Assembly (NCBI GenBank): GCA_003313425.1
Contig: NHZP01000054.1
Span: forward strand, 248,001 to 312,000
Length of the DNA: 64,000 bases
Direction of reading: 5' to 3'
Source of the DNA: Pseudopyrenochaeta lycopersici
Lineage: Eukaryota; Ascomycota; Dothideomycetes; Pleosporales; Pseudopyrenochaetaceae
Within the stretch, counting starts at the first letter, position 1, and each line of letters starts with the position of its first letter. The translations under genes were made by a program, and so were the position numbers. The notes beneath the pieces were generated by a model that worked only from the letters and a program-made list of their open reading frames with translations, did not search any database and had not been told where the DNA came from. Positions 12,270 through 23,569 of this stretch are shown here, piece by piece.

Positions 12270-12525
12270 CTACGTCTCGAAGTATGAGCTCCACATCCAT
12301 CTTGAGTCTAGCATTATCGACATTCTTGACTCTCCACCCAACCTGCTGCAAGTCCATGGTCCTGTGCTGAGCCATCAAGCTGGCAAACGTTCGCTGGATA
12401 CCTGAAGGCACTAGGCGGTTGTAGACAGTAGTAGTATCTTCCCAAGTACCTTTTCCGTGCTCTCTAATCGTATTCCTAATGATGAAGAGCAGTTGCTCGT
12501 CCTCGGCGGAAAAGGAAGGCTCCAT
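12229..12525 (-). CDS. Small Myb/SANT-like protein
   Basis: 98 residues from the ATG at 12525. The core FSAEDEQLLFIIRNTIREHG followed by KGTWEDTTTVYN resembles one Myb/SANT-type helix-turn-helix, with acidic first helix and spaced aromatic residues; a DNA-binding role would be inference. It is far shorter than typical Myb regulators and may be the terminal part of a larger gene. It converges on the MADS-like gene. Confidence 0.45.
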   Translation of the reverse strand: MEPSFSAEDEQLLFIIRNTIREHGKGTWEDTTTVYNRLVPSGIQRTFASLMAQHRTMDLQQVGWRVKNVDNARLKMDVELILRDVVNVHGTYSILEQS

Positions 12526-12659
12526 GCTCGATGTTGGACAGGTTTGATACGACAGGATTGCGCAAGAAAAGCCAGCAACAGTCAGCAACACAGCTTGCAG
12601 CAGAAAGCAGCGGATGGAACAAGCTCTTAGTATAAGTTGAGGCTAAGGGAGAGGTGCTG

Positions 12660-12945
12660 CCCTTGAGAAACGTTGGCGTCTCTTTGCGTACATCAATTCG
12701 GCGTGTCCGTGGTATGTCCGATCGTCCCGCGCCCAACCGTCCCGATGCTGTGTTCGCAAGCTGTTCGACGTGCCAGCGTGGTTTTTGGGTCCGTGGCCAG
12801 CACGTACTAGTCAGCCACGGGGGACGCACAAGTACTAGCGCGGCACTCGACCCCTATCAGCGTGATCGCCTCGCAGCGGGTTGGACCGCGATGGTGGGCC
12901 TAGCGGACATGGACGTTGGCAAACCCCACCCAACGTGATTACTAG
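12660..12945 (+). repeat. GC-rich dispersed repeat, copy 1
   Basis: Shares ordered blocks with 16180-16375 (same strand) and 20270-20520 (opposite strand): a GTCTC-TTGCGTACA-type block, TTCGGCGTGTCCGTG, CCAGCGTGRTTTTTGG, ACTAGCGCGGCAC, TRTCAGCGTGATCG. The copies differ by indels. No coding content is apparent; it is probably a non-autonomous element or a decayed larger repeat. Confidence 0.65.
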
Positions 12946-13325
12946 CGCGACGAAGGCATTCCTGTCAAATATCGTCCAAGATTCGAATCGCCAAAGTGAT
13001 ACTGTCGAAATCTGGTCGTGGAGATTGGTCCGTGTTCTTTAGTTTGACCTGTCAGCGTGATATATAGTACGATTGCAGCGCCCAACCCGGCTATCGTGAT
13101 CTGACAGCGCTGCACTTCAATTGACGTCGTTAACGGCTGGTGGCAAACGAGAAACTGCCTCATACAATGTCGTGTAGGGTTGAAAAAGCATCGTGCTGGG
13201 ATTACGAAGAGCTTGAATTTGAAAACATGAGGTAGCCTTATGTAGTCGTCTCCCCGATTCTAGCTGTCTACCTGTCTTTAGTCTCCCTCCCCTAGGGCAT
13301 CGCGTTATTCTTCTTCCATAGCATC

Positions 13326-13736
13326 ATGAGCAAACGCAAGCGTCAACGGGATGCCAGTACGATGCTGAAGGCTGAACAGATTACGAACGACATCACCGGT
13401 GAGAGCATTCAAATCTTGGTGGGAAGAAAGGACCATCGTTTCGAAGCCTCCAAGTGTGTACTTGAGCAAGTGCACTGGTTTCGAAAATTTGTCTCTCAAC
13501 AATGGTCTGGAGAGGTATATCGCTTGCCCGAGGACAACCCTGAACTCATGCGAGTGGTCCTAAATGTGCTTCATCATCAGCTCTCCCGACTTCCTCCAAC
13601 AATGACGGCATCGGAGCTCTTCGAGAAATATGATCTCACAGATCTCCTCGTTCCACATCTAGAGGCACGCAACTGGATCGACCAGCTCTGGCGGGCTGAC
13701 AGGCCCGTGCACTCGGACTGGTGGGTGTCTTCTTGA
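13326..13736 (+). CDS. BTB/POZ-domain protein
   Basis: 136 residues from the ATG at 13326. After a basic N-terminus (MSKRKRQRD) residues about 20-120 match the fungal BTB/POZ pattern: ESIQILVG, RFEASKCVLEQVHWFRKFV, LPEDNPELMRVVLNVLHHQ, ELFEKYDLTDLLVPHLEARN and a closing W-DQLW. BTB domains mediate protein-protein contacts, often as adaptors for cullin-3 ligases. The stop lies at the point where a truncated P450 on the other strand loses homology, so this gene probably sits at a rearrangement junction. Confidence 0.75.
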   Translation: MSKRKRQRDASTMLKAEQITNDITGESIQILVGRKDHRFEASKCVLEQVHWFRKFVSQQWSGEVYRLPEDNPELMRVVLNVLHHQLSRLPPTMTASELFEKYDLTDLLVPHLEARNWIDQLWRADRPVHSDWWVSS

Positions 13737-13737
13737 T

Positions 13738-14696
13738 TAGTCCACCATATGTGTCTATTAGATCAGAGTGAAGCTTGCGACCTCTATTGCGCATGTCGGA
13801 AGGCAGCCTTTGCAAAAGCGGAATGAAATCCACCAAATTAGAAACTGGCCCCGTGGTATTCATAAATTCACGAGACAAGCGGAGTGCGTGTGCAACCATA
13901 GGATGATGAATGCTATCGGCACGGAAACCGAAGGTGATAGTAAGCATGTTGTTAAGGGAGCAACGTCCAGCGTATATTTGCGGGTTGATGTACACCGTGC
14001 CATCTACACAGTCTTTGTGAAGAGCGTTGATCATATCCGTAGCCTCGAAGTCTAGGGTCGGAGTATATGAATCGACGGCCTTCTGGCTGAGCCAAAGCCC
14101 TGCTATACGGCGGTGCTTTATCCTGCAAAAAGGCAGTCAGTCAGTCAACTTGAGTTTGGGACAGCTACAGGAGAGAGTGGCGTACCATCGCTTGTTATAC
14201 GGCGTTGCAGTGACACCTCTGCCAGCGAACACAGTTTGGCTTTTGATGAACATTTCCTTCCTGTCCGAGAAGACCGCGCCGTGGGTAACCATCAGGTCTT
14301 TCGCGATACCGGGCTCGGACACGATGACGAAGAGCTGGTTGCCTAGGCAGACAGAGTAGATAGGACCATATTGTTTTGCCCACCGATCGAGGGTGCGCTC
14401 AGGATAGCGATTCAGAGATAGAAAGGAGCATGTAGATGGTCAGTGGATGGTTCATTTCACGAAAGGAACTGTATACCTAGAATAGGCAAACCCAAGGGCC
14501 CCTTTGGAACACTGGCCCTCTTCAGTCTGGTCCTGTTGAGCGAACTGAAGTAGTTGAGAAATGAGACAGTCGCGACCACAAGAAGCAACTCGAGTTGCAA
14601 GTTGACGAAAGTATACCCTGAATGGTCCGCGGAGGGTAAGATGCGGGGAATGATTGGAAAATACTGCCAGCTGAAAAGTTGGCTCACAGGAAACAT
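13738..14696 (-). pseudogene. Cytochrome P450, N-terminal half only
   Basis: Minus-strand exons encode a membrane anchor (LELLLVVATVSFLNYFSSLN), the proline hinge VPKGPLGLPILG, VSEPGIAKDLMVTHGAVFSD, FAGRGVTATPYNKRW, then across a clean 63-nt intron (14123-14185) HRRIAGLWLSQKAVDSY and SLNNMLTITFGFRADS through GPVSNLVDFIPLLQRLP. The SLNNMLTITFG/GPVSNLVDF pattern reminds me of CYP504-type phenylacetate hydroxylases, with low certainty. Homology stops near 13740, so the I-helix, ExxR and heme-binding Cys are missing. The first intron (near 14400-14478) has poor acceptor and phase. Non-functional as a P450. Confidence 0.75.
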
Positions 14697-15194
14697 ATCT
14701 GTGGTCAGTTATGATGTGTTCAGGGCGTGATCTTCGCAATTGGATGGGATGCTTGAGCCCATCGGCTGCACGACCATCTATATAGCTTACTTCAGAAGCT
14801 GAATGTTCTCGAGTCAGGTCGTAGTAAGGGAAATATGGTTATTGTATGAATAGTCAAAGCTGCCCGGACTAGCGATCACGCTGACGGGGATGCTAGGGCG
14901 GGCCAGAACATAGCGTTGATCTTCAAACTTTCTTCTTATCGTTTTTCCTGCTAAACCCGAGTTTTCAGAGGCCGCTCCGCTTACCGTCGTCCATCTTGAA
15001 CGAAAATGCCCAACAAGACATTTCTGGATCCGTTGCCAAACACCACCACATAATAAGATGTGGGTGGTCATTATTCATCTCGCCTGTAGGTACTGTAACA
15101 TTTAAAAGCGGCTGCTATTGGTTCTAGATATTTGGTAGCTACGGCAAAAGCTTAATAAGCTAGTACAGTTTTAACTTCTAGGGTGCCGATCGTC

Positions 15195-15202
15195 TATATA
15201 AG
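15195..15202 (+). promoter_or_regulatory. TATA box of the 54-residue gene
   Basis: TATATAAG lies about 120 bases before the ATG at 15324, in a stretch otherwise lacking open frames; the spacing would allow a 5' leader of roughly 90 bases. Confidence 0.4.
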
Positions 15203-15323
15203 TAGTCGAGAGTAAGACAGTTTAGAAGCTAGCTAGCACTTCATCTTACCATAGCCGGAGTTTTAAACTTATTCATTAATTCTCATCGACCGAACACTCT
15301 CCTTCTTTCGCGTCGCTACGGCC

Positions 15324-15488
15324 ATGTTTCGCAAGTCTGGCACGGCCTTGCCCTCCTATGAAGCTTGGATGCGGAAGAACATCCCCCTTAAACCACGCTT
15401 GCTCTCCTCTAATCTAAATCCTATCGAAGAAGCAGACGAAGAAACTTACGCTTGCAGCGTCAAAGCGCTGGCTACAGATACGTCGTAG
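15324..15488 (+). CDS. Small 54-residue hypothetical protein
   Basis: An ATG-TAG frame of 55 codons starting MFRKSGTALPSYEAWMRKN, basic at the N-terminus and acidic near residue 40 (EEADEE). It has no signal peptide. A TATA box sits upstream. No family is recognised; support is the promoter-like context, sensible composition and absence of competing frames. Confidence 0.35.
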   Translation: MFRKSGTALPSYEAWMRKNIPLKPRLLSSNLNPIEEADEETYACSVKALATDTS

Positions 15489-16007
15489 GTGGACTCGAAG
15501 CTACATATCACAATTACCACTCGTAACACGGACTAGGAACACAGGGCAGCATCTCGGTCATGTTGCCCTGGCTTCCGCTCATCTAGCCCGGGTAACGGCA
15601 AGTGCGGCAGTCAGTCCAGAAGAATTGGCTTCGGTTCGGTCGACTATCGAAAGCTCGATGTCGGTGCGCGTTTCTCAACAGGCGGTGGAAAGGAAGAGAG
15701 AAACAGACTGAGTTGAGCTCCAATGCCGATGATTGCATATCTCATATGGCCCTTCGGTACTTAGCATAGATGCAATATGTGTCGAAATGATATAGACGAA
15801 GAGGCCCCGGTGTCTGCATTATATTGCCTTCGGCTCATGCTCTGATATGATTACTGTAGCTGCTTCAACATGCACACAAAAATGATGACTTTGATCAGAT
15901 AAGCTGCAAGAAAATAATCTTAATTAGTTGTGGTTAACAGGGTGTAGATTTGGGTAAGATTATGAAACAACTGGAAGGGGTATGTAAGAGAGAGCATAAC
16001 TTGCGAT

Positions 16008-16140
16008 TTGCCGCTCTCTAGTACAGTATCAGCCAACCCGCTACTGAGCGCGAGGCAGATGTTCCCGACATGTGCACGTAAGGTCTAATGCTACCATCAC
16101 CTAGAATCGCTGCCAGCGTGAGTTTTAGTGTGCTCACTAG
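16008..16140 (-). repeat. Fragment shared with 38081-38222
   Basis: About 130 bases are nearly identical to the sequence fused to the Copia gag remnant at 38.1 kb (TTGCGATTTGCCGCTCTCTA through the CTGCCAGCGTGAG block). Both copies have the same orientation. It is a dispersed repeat piece rather than gag itself, since homology with the Copia locus ends at the gag joint. Confidence 0.75.
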
Positions 16141-16179
16141 GACGGCGGGTGTCTGCAGGAAAAGACGTTGGCCTAGATC

Positions 16180-16375
16180 AGAAGGGTCAGCGTCTCCTTG
16201 CGTACACCAGTTCGGCATGTCCGTGATGTTCGCAAGAGTTCGATGCGCTAGCGTGATTTTTGGCGAGGTACACTAGGGACGCACAATACTAGCGCGGCAC
16301 CTGACCCTGTCAGCGTCTCGCTTAATTAAGGTTTTCGCGCTACGCACTATGCACCCCACCCAGCGTGATCGACAA
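16180..16375 (+). repeat. GC-rich dispersed repeat, copy 2
   Basis: Same ordered blocks as 12660-12945 (TTGCGTACACCAGTTCGGCA, GTGATTTTTGGC, ACTAGCGCGGCACCTGACCC, CACCCAGCGTGATCG), shortened by internal deletions. Confidence 0.6.
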
Positions 16376-16632
16376 CAGTGTTTGTGAAGTCAAGCTTGAT
16401 GTTCTTCGGTTCCCCAATTCTGCTTGGCACAGCCCATGAACGCGGTTCCTCGTCGACATTCACCAAGACCTAGTCGTGAAAATCAGATCCGCTGATTAGC
16501 CGTCGGTGTTTCACCATGAACAAATGCTATAGGAGTGCTAGGACGAAATACTGAACTTCAGCTAGGAAATCATGGTAAAGAGGTTGATTAGAACTAGATG
16601 GGGCACAACAACTACCTAGAAAGGGCTCACTC

Positions 16633-17412
16633 TTACACCGCGGCCCTTAAGAGTGACTCCAGCTGATTCATCACGTCGGCCAAGGCTCGTCGGTCATTTT
16701 CTGATTGCCGTTTATATTCTTCACGCTTACTCAAGTGAATATTTCGCCTCACTCTTTCCAATCCGCAAACTCTGTCCAGCTATTGAAACGTTAGCCATAT
16801 ACAACCACACGCAGTTTGCGGTTTCTTACTTCGTTGGTGAGACAGTCTACTTGATCCGAGAGTCTCTTCGCAAGATCGTAGAGATGCGCCTCTCGATCAT
16901 TGAGTGGCGGCGAACTGTCATTGCAGCATCTTGCGAGGTCGCTTTGAATGGACTCCAAGCCGACTATGCTAAGAGGAGGCTTTAGGAGCATATAGCCCAG
17001 CTTTTCCTCAAGAAAGTCGATGAACTCGCGGAGCTTCCCCGTGTAATGGAGGAAATATGTGAAAGTGCGAGTGCCGGTTGGTAGATCAGTCAGTTCTTTG
17101 CCATAATTCGCATAAAGAGCATGCACCTCGCAAAGTTTTCTCAGTTCTGCCCTGCTGATCCCTAGTTCCGGTATATCATCTTGGCAGTTCTGGCATTTGC
17201 GCGTTAGTCAGGACCTTGTACGAGGAATTTGAGACTACCTGTTCCAAGAAGTGAGCATGATTTATGAGATTCTTGACATTTTTGTGAAGACGCGTGAAGT
17301 CCTGGCCTCGCAGCGCCTCCCCACCAGCCCTGATCTTACTATACCAAGGCTCTTCATCACTCACGGTTCGATCCAGCTCGCTCCTGCTGAGATGGGGAAT
17401 TACGGATGTCAT
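16633..17412 (-). CDS. Three-exon coiled-coil protein, unknown
   Basis: Exons 17412-17239, 17189-16830 and 16779-16633 join in frame across 49- and 50-nt introns with CTGACTAAC and GGCTAACG branch sites; 226 residues from the ATG at 17412. N-terminus MTSVIPHLSRSELDRTV; middle helical with LHYTGKLREFIDFLEEKLGY; C-terminal exon VCGLERVRRNIHLSKREEYK with heptad-like spacing. No enzyme motif or membrane segment. Intron phases all fit, so the gene is probably real. Family not recognised. Confidence 0.65.
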
Positions 17413-17865
17413 CTTGTGAAGTGCAGACAGCGCGTAGGTGACGCCTTCAAAGCACTTAAACCAAATCCAAGACAGTGATGTTCTCAGGTCTATTTTGAGA
17501 ATAGGCTTAATTTAGAATTAGCAGAGATGCAAATCAGGTACCCACATGGATAGAAGGCTGTTTAGTGCATACACTGCGCAGAACAGTGAACCATTTTCGG
17601 ATACCACAGGTTTCGACATCACGCGGACACTTCCATCATCCTCTACCCCTGTCGAGTTTGTCACACCGCGTCCCAACATATAGGGTGCCGGTGGCTAATA
17701 TTCTAGCCTCACTATATCTCTACCTCCCACGTCTTGATTCTTTTAGACTGCTACTCCCGCTATAATCTTCAGCACGAGACCAACAATGGCCGTACTGAAC
17801 TACGACAACCCCGAAGAATACTCAATGCCTCTGGAGGATTACTTTCTGTTCCCGAACAACACGTC

Positions 17866-18364
17866 ATGTATTGTCTCCACGAAAACTGGCAGTGCTTCAT
17901 GTGTTCGACGACGAACTTTGTAAACCCAACAATCCTCGATGGGGCGCCAAACGGCGGCATTTTCGCATACCCAACCGCGGGTCAGGTGCAGGCAGCATTA
18001 GCTTACGACAACGCATCCTGTGATTATCCTAACCAGTTACAGCCAGCTACCGACCACTGGTATCCTGTAGCTCAGCCTGCATTGGAAGCACAGGCAGAAA
18101 CGCAGCCATGTGACTGCGGAAAAGTACAAGATCTCGAGAAGCGAATAGAAAGTCTGGAAAAGCTCCTGGCATGTCACAAAGTAGCAGAGTAGGTTGCCCC
18201 TGACTATGAACCGCTTTTCTGGTTTCTGACAATGGAGTAGACATGTTACAAACTTCCGGGAATATGCAGAGCAGATCCAAGAGTGGTCAGCAGCGTTCAT
18301 GGAGAAAGCAGAAGCCTTAGCTGAAGAAGTAAGAGCAGCTGCCAAGACCAGCACTGGGGTCTGA
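17866..18364 (+). CDS. Two-exon Cys-containing coiled-coil protein
   Basis: Exons 17866-18188 and 18241-18364 join across a 52-nt intron; the joint reads KVAEHVTNFREYAEQIQ. About 148 residues. N-terminal part has HENWQCFMCSTTNF (a CxxC) and TQPCDCGKVQ; C-terminal part is a coiled coil (DLEKRIESLEKLL, WSAAFMEKAEALAEE). A second ATG at 17786 starts a different frame (MAVLNYDNPEEYSMPLEDY), so the true start or an upstream frame break is unresolved. Function unknown. Confidence 0.5.
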
Positions 18365-18524
18365 GCACTTTTGGCATTTTAATTAGCGTGAATATGTGCG
18401 GACTATTTCAAGGAACTGAGGGAGTTGGAACGGAAGGCGTCCGAGCTATTCCTTGCATAGCGAACGGAAGCAGCAACAGCCCTCGTGTATTTTACAGCTT
18501 TATATCCATCTCCCCGATATGTAC

Positions 18525-18939
18525 TCACAGGAGTTGGTGCCTAGTGCTTTGAAGCCTCGTCGGTCTCGGACGACTGTCTCTTCCTCTTTTGTGCATGCTT
18601 CCAATACAATCTGAATCCTGAACAGCGCGTCGTATGCCCTTTCTAGTATAATCATCGTGAGATGCCGATGCTTGCGGTAGCTTAAAATGTTTTTCTGCAA
18701 GGAGTAGTTCTCTTCCGTAAGCTCTTCGAGTGTCTCTCAACCCGGGGACCATCCAGATGGCGCCAAACTTCTTCAATCTCAATGCTGGGGTGGTGAATGC
18801 TACACTCGGCTTTCCTAAGACGATCAATGGGAGGAACATTGGCGACTTCAGAGGAGTCATTCCAGAGAACTTGGCGCAGGATGTAGACAACTGCTTAGCC
18901 AAGTGCAGGCCTGCAGTGGAGGGAGCGATGCGGAGCTGA
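18525..18939. other. Ambiguous coding on both strands
   Basis: A plus frame (18730-18939; NATLGFPKTINGRNIGDFRG) and a longer minus frame (up to 19079) overlap. The plus frame reads more like protein, but no flanking exons could be joined. Not called as a gene. Confidence 0.25.
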
Positions 18940-19329
18940 GGCAACAAGGTGGGAAGGTAGATATAGCGACATGGTTTGGTTTTATTCTTTCTGAGTTTTA
19001 GGCGCGGAGAAGAGTCTTCGCTGCACTCGATCACAAATCTCATCCTTTTGTTCACAAACCTTGTGCAGTCTACATTCACTACCTCTTCGTTCGGAACTTT
19101 TTACTGCCTGCTTTTCACGTACCCTTTTAGGCTGAACCCTGGTACGGCCAAAACCATTGAGAACAGCACGGCAGTAAATCAGCATCGGGATTTCAAAACT
19201 CATGACTAATTAATTATCAAAGTCGTATTGGCATCCTCAATGGTCTCTCATCTTCATGTTCGTCAAGGCCCCGCTGTCGTCGCACAGTTATCCTAAGGTA
19301 CATACACGGCTTTATTGGCGGCTTAGAAC

Positions 19330-19440
19330 GTGCATGAACAGATTGTGAATATGCTGCTCGGCAAGGGCGCCAACGTCAACGCGCACGGTGGATCTTACCC
19401 CAGCGCACTCCAGGCGGCTTCATTTGAAGTGTCTGCCACA
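19330..19440 (+). pseudogene. Ankyrin-repeat remnant
   Basis: The stretch HEQIVNMLLGKGANVNAHGG followed by SYPSALQAASFE is a clear single fungal ankyrin repeat of the kind found in tandem at the C-terminus of NLR-like proteins. No further repeats or NACHT domain are visible on either side. A dead fragment of a larger gene. Confidence 0.6.
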
Positions 19441-20269
19441 CCATCACTCCAGCTGTGCCGTGTTACAGATTCTCGACGGATATACGGCATCGGCGCCGAG
19501 AGAGGGCATTGTCTCCTGTGATTCCCGAATGAGATCTGCAGCTACAGTCGCTTGCATTTCCAGTTTCCGCTTTCCGTGCTCGGCTCATTTGTTCATCCCG
19601 CGCTCACCCTGGACTCGCTTAGTAGACTTTGCTAAGACTGTCCTAGCTTTTGGGAGCACAGTAGATTCATTGGCCCAGAGGTTTCTGCTGATGATCTAGA
19701 TCCTTTGGTGCTGGCGAAGCTAAAGTTATTCGGGAAAGGCTTTTCTTAAGCGAGACAGGGCTGGTGTGGGATGAATGATTTGTTGCTTGCAAAAACCGGA
19801 AACTGGAAGTGCAAGCGACTGTATAAAACAGGTGGTCCCAAGCATGGAGGAAAAGACAAGGCTGTAGCCTGGATCTGGACGTGGGTCAAAAGAGACAGAT
19901 CTGCAAAGCATTGGGGGACAGCAAGCAAGACACGTAAGAGGCACACGGTAGGTGAGGCACAGCCGGCGATTTCTCCCCTCTGGGTTACGGCGCCGACACA
20001 TTCCTGGGTCACACTAAGATGAGCATGGCATGGGCCGGCGTCAACTATCACACCCTGATGGGTTTGCCGGCAAGGCACAATAGCTGGCACATGGTGCCTG
20101 GGGGGAAAAACTACGTTGTGGGTTGTGCCAAGAAAACCACGAACAGCGAGGAACAGACTTCACCACTCTGTTGTCGATCGTGCTGGGTTGTCAAGGTTCA
20201 CCGCATGTAGGACGCATCACGTGGAAAACCTTGATGAACGACCGTGCGAACATGCCGCCCACGTCTAGC

Positions 20270-20520
20270 TAGTCAAACACGCCATCGCTGGTAAAGGCGT
20301 TGCAAGGCTGACATGCAATCACGCTGACAGGGGTGAGGTGCCACACTAGCACATGTGCGGCGCTAGTACGCGCTGGGCACTATACCAAAAATCACGCTGG
20401 ACTTCGAACGACTTCGAACGACTTGAGAACAACGGCAGACTCGGGACGTCTGAGAGCAGCACGGACACGCCGAACTGATGTGTGCAAGGAGACACCAACC
20501 CTGACACGGTGACAGTTGCC
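20270..20520 (-). repeat. GC-rich dispersed repeat, copy 3
   Basis: Reverse-complement copy of the family at 12660 and 16180, with the blocks GGTGTCTCCTTGCACAC, TTCGGCGTGTCCGTG, CAGCGTGATTTTTGG and CTGTCAGCGTGATTG in the expected order. It carries a short internal direct repeat, ACTTCGAACG, at about 20400-20420. Confidence 0.6.
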
Positions 20521-21179
20521 CACTGGGGCCAGCGAATAGCTCAAAGAATGTGTACACCACTATGTAAAGGATTCGCCTGTTCGAAGTAACAATGACCATG
20601 CCAGCATGATTGCTAGTCCGCCACAGCTGACAGGCCTTGCCCGCTGGAACGCTTAGCCTTGTGATGTCTCATTCGGTCGGTACGGAGAATCCTCGGATGG
20701 ACTGCATCACCCTTCTAGCAGCCGTTAATATCTGCTGATGTAGACCAAATTCGAAGCTAACAGTTGACTTGAGCGGAAATGTCGAAAAGATGGGTTCACT
20801 CTCCGGTGAAGTAACAGGCTAGTCATTTTATTCGCAGAGTGCGTTAGTCACACGTAAAATCAATCTGCCATTTTAGGGATAGACTTGGTTTTGATGCTGC
20901 GGGCTTCCATCAAATTGAAGCACATCCAACAGCCCCGTTGAACCCATACAGTCCTTAGCGAAACCGGCTTCCCCTCGAACGCAGGCGCGACAAAGTGTGC
21001 GCCACACCACAAGCAGGGATCGTAGTCCCCACCTAGCAGACTTGGCCTAGCGTTGACATGTCAGCATACGCGCAACGAATCGCTAATACTGAGCTTTAGC
21101 ACAACACAAACTGTCGCACTGGACGTGCTAAAATGATGAGAAGTCAAAATAATTGATAATGAGCAGAAAAGTTGTATTG

Positions 21180-21636
21180 TGTGTGTATTGTGTCTTGGTC
21201 TTATAAACCTGACCCCGCACGTCTGAGATTATATGGCAAGATTACTAATGCAGTTCTTCCTCAGGTTCCCTGAGATGATGCCTTGGCCTGCGACACACCC
21301 CCCCAGATTTCACTCTGTTTCAGACGAGATCTGAATAGCTTGGGGACTATCCTCTTCTGATGCATATCCTGGGTCAATCCGCGATGAGATATCAACCAGG
21401 CCTAATTGGCGTACAAAGTGAATATGTTTCTCTGTTGAGAGGGGTTTTGTGAAGCCATCCGAAGGCATATCCGTGGTTGGAACCCACTGGACTGCAACTT
21501 TGCCGTCTCTGTGAATCTGTCTGAGCCAGAGGTTGTGGATATCGACGTGTTTAAGTTTTGATGTCAGCTGTGGTCTCTCTTTCTGGATCAGGCCTACCGT
21601 TTGTTGATTGTCACAGAGAATGCGAGGTTGGTTCAA
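21180..21636 (-). pseudogene. Ty1/Copia 3' end: RNase H tail, PPT, start of LTR
   Basis: Minus-strand 21636-21310 encodes the end of a Copia polyprotein: ILCDNQQTVGLIQKERPQ, SKLKHVDIHNLWLRQ, VQWVPTTDMPSDGFTKPLS, a typical RNase H C-terminus. Just downstream (about 21292-21302) is a purine tract GGGGGGGT followed by TGT, as expected for a polypurine tract and LTR start. The 5' part of the element is missing: homology stops near 21637, where a different repeated segment begins. The LTR end was not placed. Confidence 0.8.
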
Positions 21637-21637
21637 G

Positions 21638-22445
21638 CCCCCTTTCAGAGGTTCCCATCAGTTCCAGGTCTTCGTGATCTTCCCCATTCATGTGAACCCT
21701 TGGATGATGCGCTGCAAGAAGATGGCGGATAGGCCTAACACGCAGTTCCAGGCTAACACAACGATCAACTGCACAGGCAGAGTTATCGGTTTTCTTAACC
21801 ACGATGTAATGCTTCACCCGCCACAACTTCCACAGGATTACGTTTTTATCGTCGTTCCTGACTCCTGGTCTTTCCAGGAAAGACCAGGTCGAAGCGCTAT
21901 GCCAATGTCACTCTCAACAGTCTCTTCAGCTAAGCAGTCCTCCTCAGACCCTCGGTCCAACTTTCTGTCCCCAGCCAAACGTAAATCTGATCAGCCCCCC
22001 GAACCAATCACTCCCGAAACCCCCTCGATGGATGGTAGGATTGCAACCATACTGCCATGTGAGATATGCTGGCAAACTACCTATTGCCTTGTTCTAATTT
22101 GCAATCCAAGCACAAACACATGACACTCCATACACAGAGGAGATGTCACCACCGCCAAAGCGCTCACGTATAGAGAGCACGAAAACGACATTTCCCGATA
22201 CAAACTCGTCATCTCCGAGTACTCTCGACGAACAACCACATCCTGACTCCCTAAAAAATCAACAACCAGCGATAATAATGAACAACAAGCATGATAACAC
22301 TTCAACACCATCAACTCCTACCCATCCCCCTACCATTAATTTCAATCGATCTACTCTCTCCGAATCTCCAATTCAATCTACGGAGGAAACGACAAGACCA
22401 CATCGAACTCGTCAGCCTACGAAGAAAGTATTAAACATTGACTAA
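21638..22445 (+). repeat. About 800-bp repeated segment, copy 1
   Basis: The reverse complement of this segment lies at about 30235-31025, diverged by many transitions. Copy 1 keeps open reading frames while copy 2 is more damaged. The left border coincides with the end of the Copia remnant. Confidence 0.8.
21704..22445 (+). CDS. Two-exon repeated gene, unknown, disordered C-terminus
   Basis: Exons 21704-22034 and 22138-22445 join in frame (joint SMDEEMSPPPKRSRIES) across a 103-nt intron, about 212 residues. N-terminal part: TGRVIGFLNHDVMLHPPQ and YVFIVVPDSWSFQERPG; then a Ser/Pro-rich linker, a basic PPPKRSRIES and a Thr/Pro-rich tail ending RQPTKKVLNID. It is repeated, inverted and decayed at 30.2-31.0 kb, so it is likely part of a mobile or duplicated unit. 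Family unknown. Confidence 0.5.
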
Positions 22446-22676
22446 ATGAGTCCAGGAAAACAACTCTGATCAAACAAATTTCTTGACAGCAGGTGATTGA
22501 AGACTAAATCCAAAATATTTAATGATTTTCATGCGTGATTCAGTCGGACAATTCTTTTCCTTGCATTTTTCATGCAAAGGACAAAGATCATTGCTCAGGG
22601 AATCATGAACACTTTGTTTACAAGATTTTTCGGGAAGAGGATCCATGACGATTGGAGTCGCTAAAATACTTGGGTA

Positions 22677-23569
22677 TTATCGGGACAGGGTCCCGCTCGA
22701 AGTCGTTCGGAGTCCGCAAAATTTGGGGTGCTCTATTTGGATGGTGTAGATGGTGCGCGTGCGAGTTTCTTGAGGGGAATGAGGTGGACCTCGTGTGTGG
22801 CGTTCTATGATGAGGTGCCACTTGGTTTGACCTAATAATGGAGATGAGAGGGGTGTGTTTGACAACGAAGGCGCTGGATGAACCAAGATATACAGAGAGT
22901 CAGGAAGGCAAACGTTGGAAGTAATGGAGGATAGAAGAGGCAACGAATGGAGTTGCAGCCTGGATCGGCGAGGGTACTCGTTGGCCAAAACATCGTCCGC
23001 TCGTTGGCGTGTCGCCCGCAAGCTTTCTGTTTCCCAAGGACCCAATAGGACCATGACGTTGCGCCACAGCAAGCTTATGCGCGCATAATTGAGGCAAGGA
23101 GGGACGAATGATTCATCGTCCTTAAGCACAGCTCCCGCATCCGCGTCTGAGCTGTGATGAGAGATAAGGCACACACATGCAAGCATCTTCGACCGGTGTG
23201 CCTCCAAGCATCCTTCAACAAGCCACTGCACCAACTTAGGCGCTACACATGCAACTACGGATGCCAACACTAGCGGGACGGGAAAGTATCCTGGCCAAAT
23301 GATTAGTGTTCTTGCAGACGACAGTAACAGTCGCTTCTGGTCAGCCAAATAAGGGGAGTATGCTTGCCGCTTGTTGCATATGAAGAATCATACCTGTTTA
23401 CGGGCCGGCTGAAGTGGCTATCCAGGAACAAGGTGTTAATTTCCAACAATTTATGAACCCGTTCAACATGGGCGAGAACCAGGCTATCCTGCCGCGGATA
23501 GCCGCAGACGAGTCCGTCATAATAAGCAAGCAGGCGACTTCCACAATCGAACGGCCGGGATGACGACAT
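22677..23569 (-). CDS. Two-exon hypothetical membrane protein
   Basis: Exons 23569-23402 and 23336-22677 join in frame across a 65-nt intron (GTAAAC donor, GGCTGACCAG acceptor), 275 residues. N-terminus MSSSRPFDCGSRLLAYYDG; a hydrophobic segment about residues 64-90 (TLIIWPGYFPVPLVLASVVA) could span the membrane; the C-terminal third is basic and low complexity and may be wrong. Family unknown. Confidence 0.45.
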
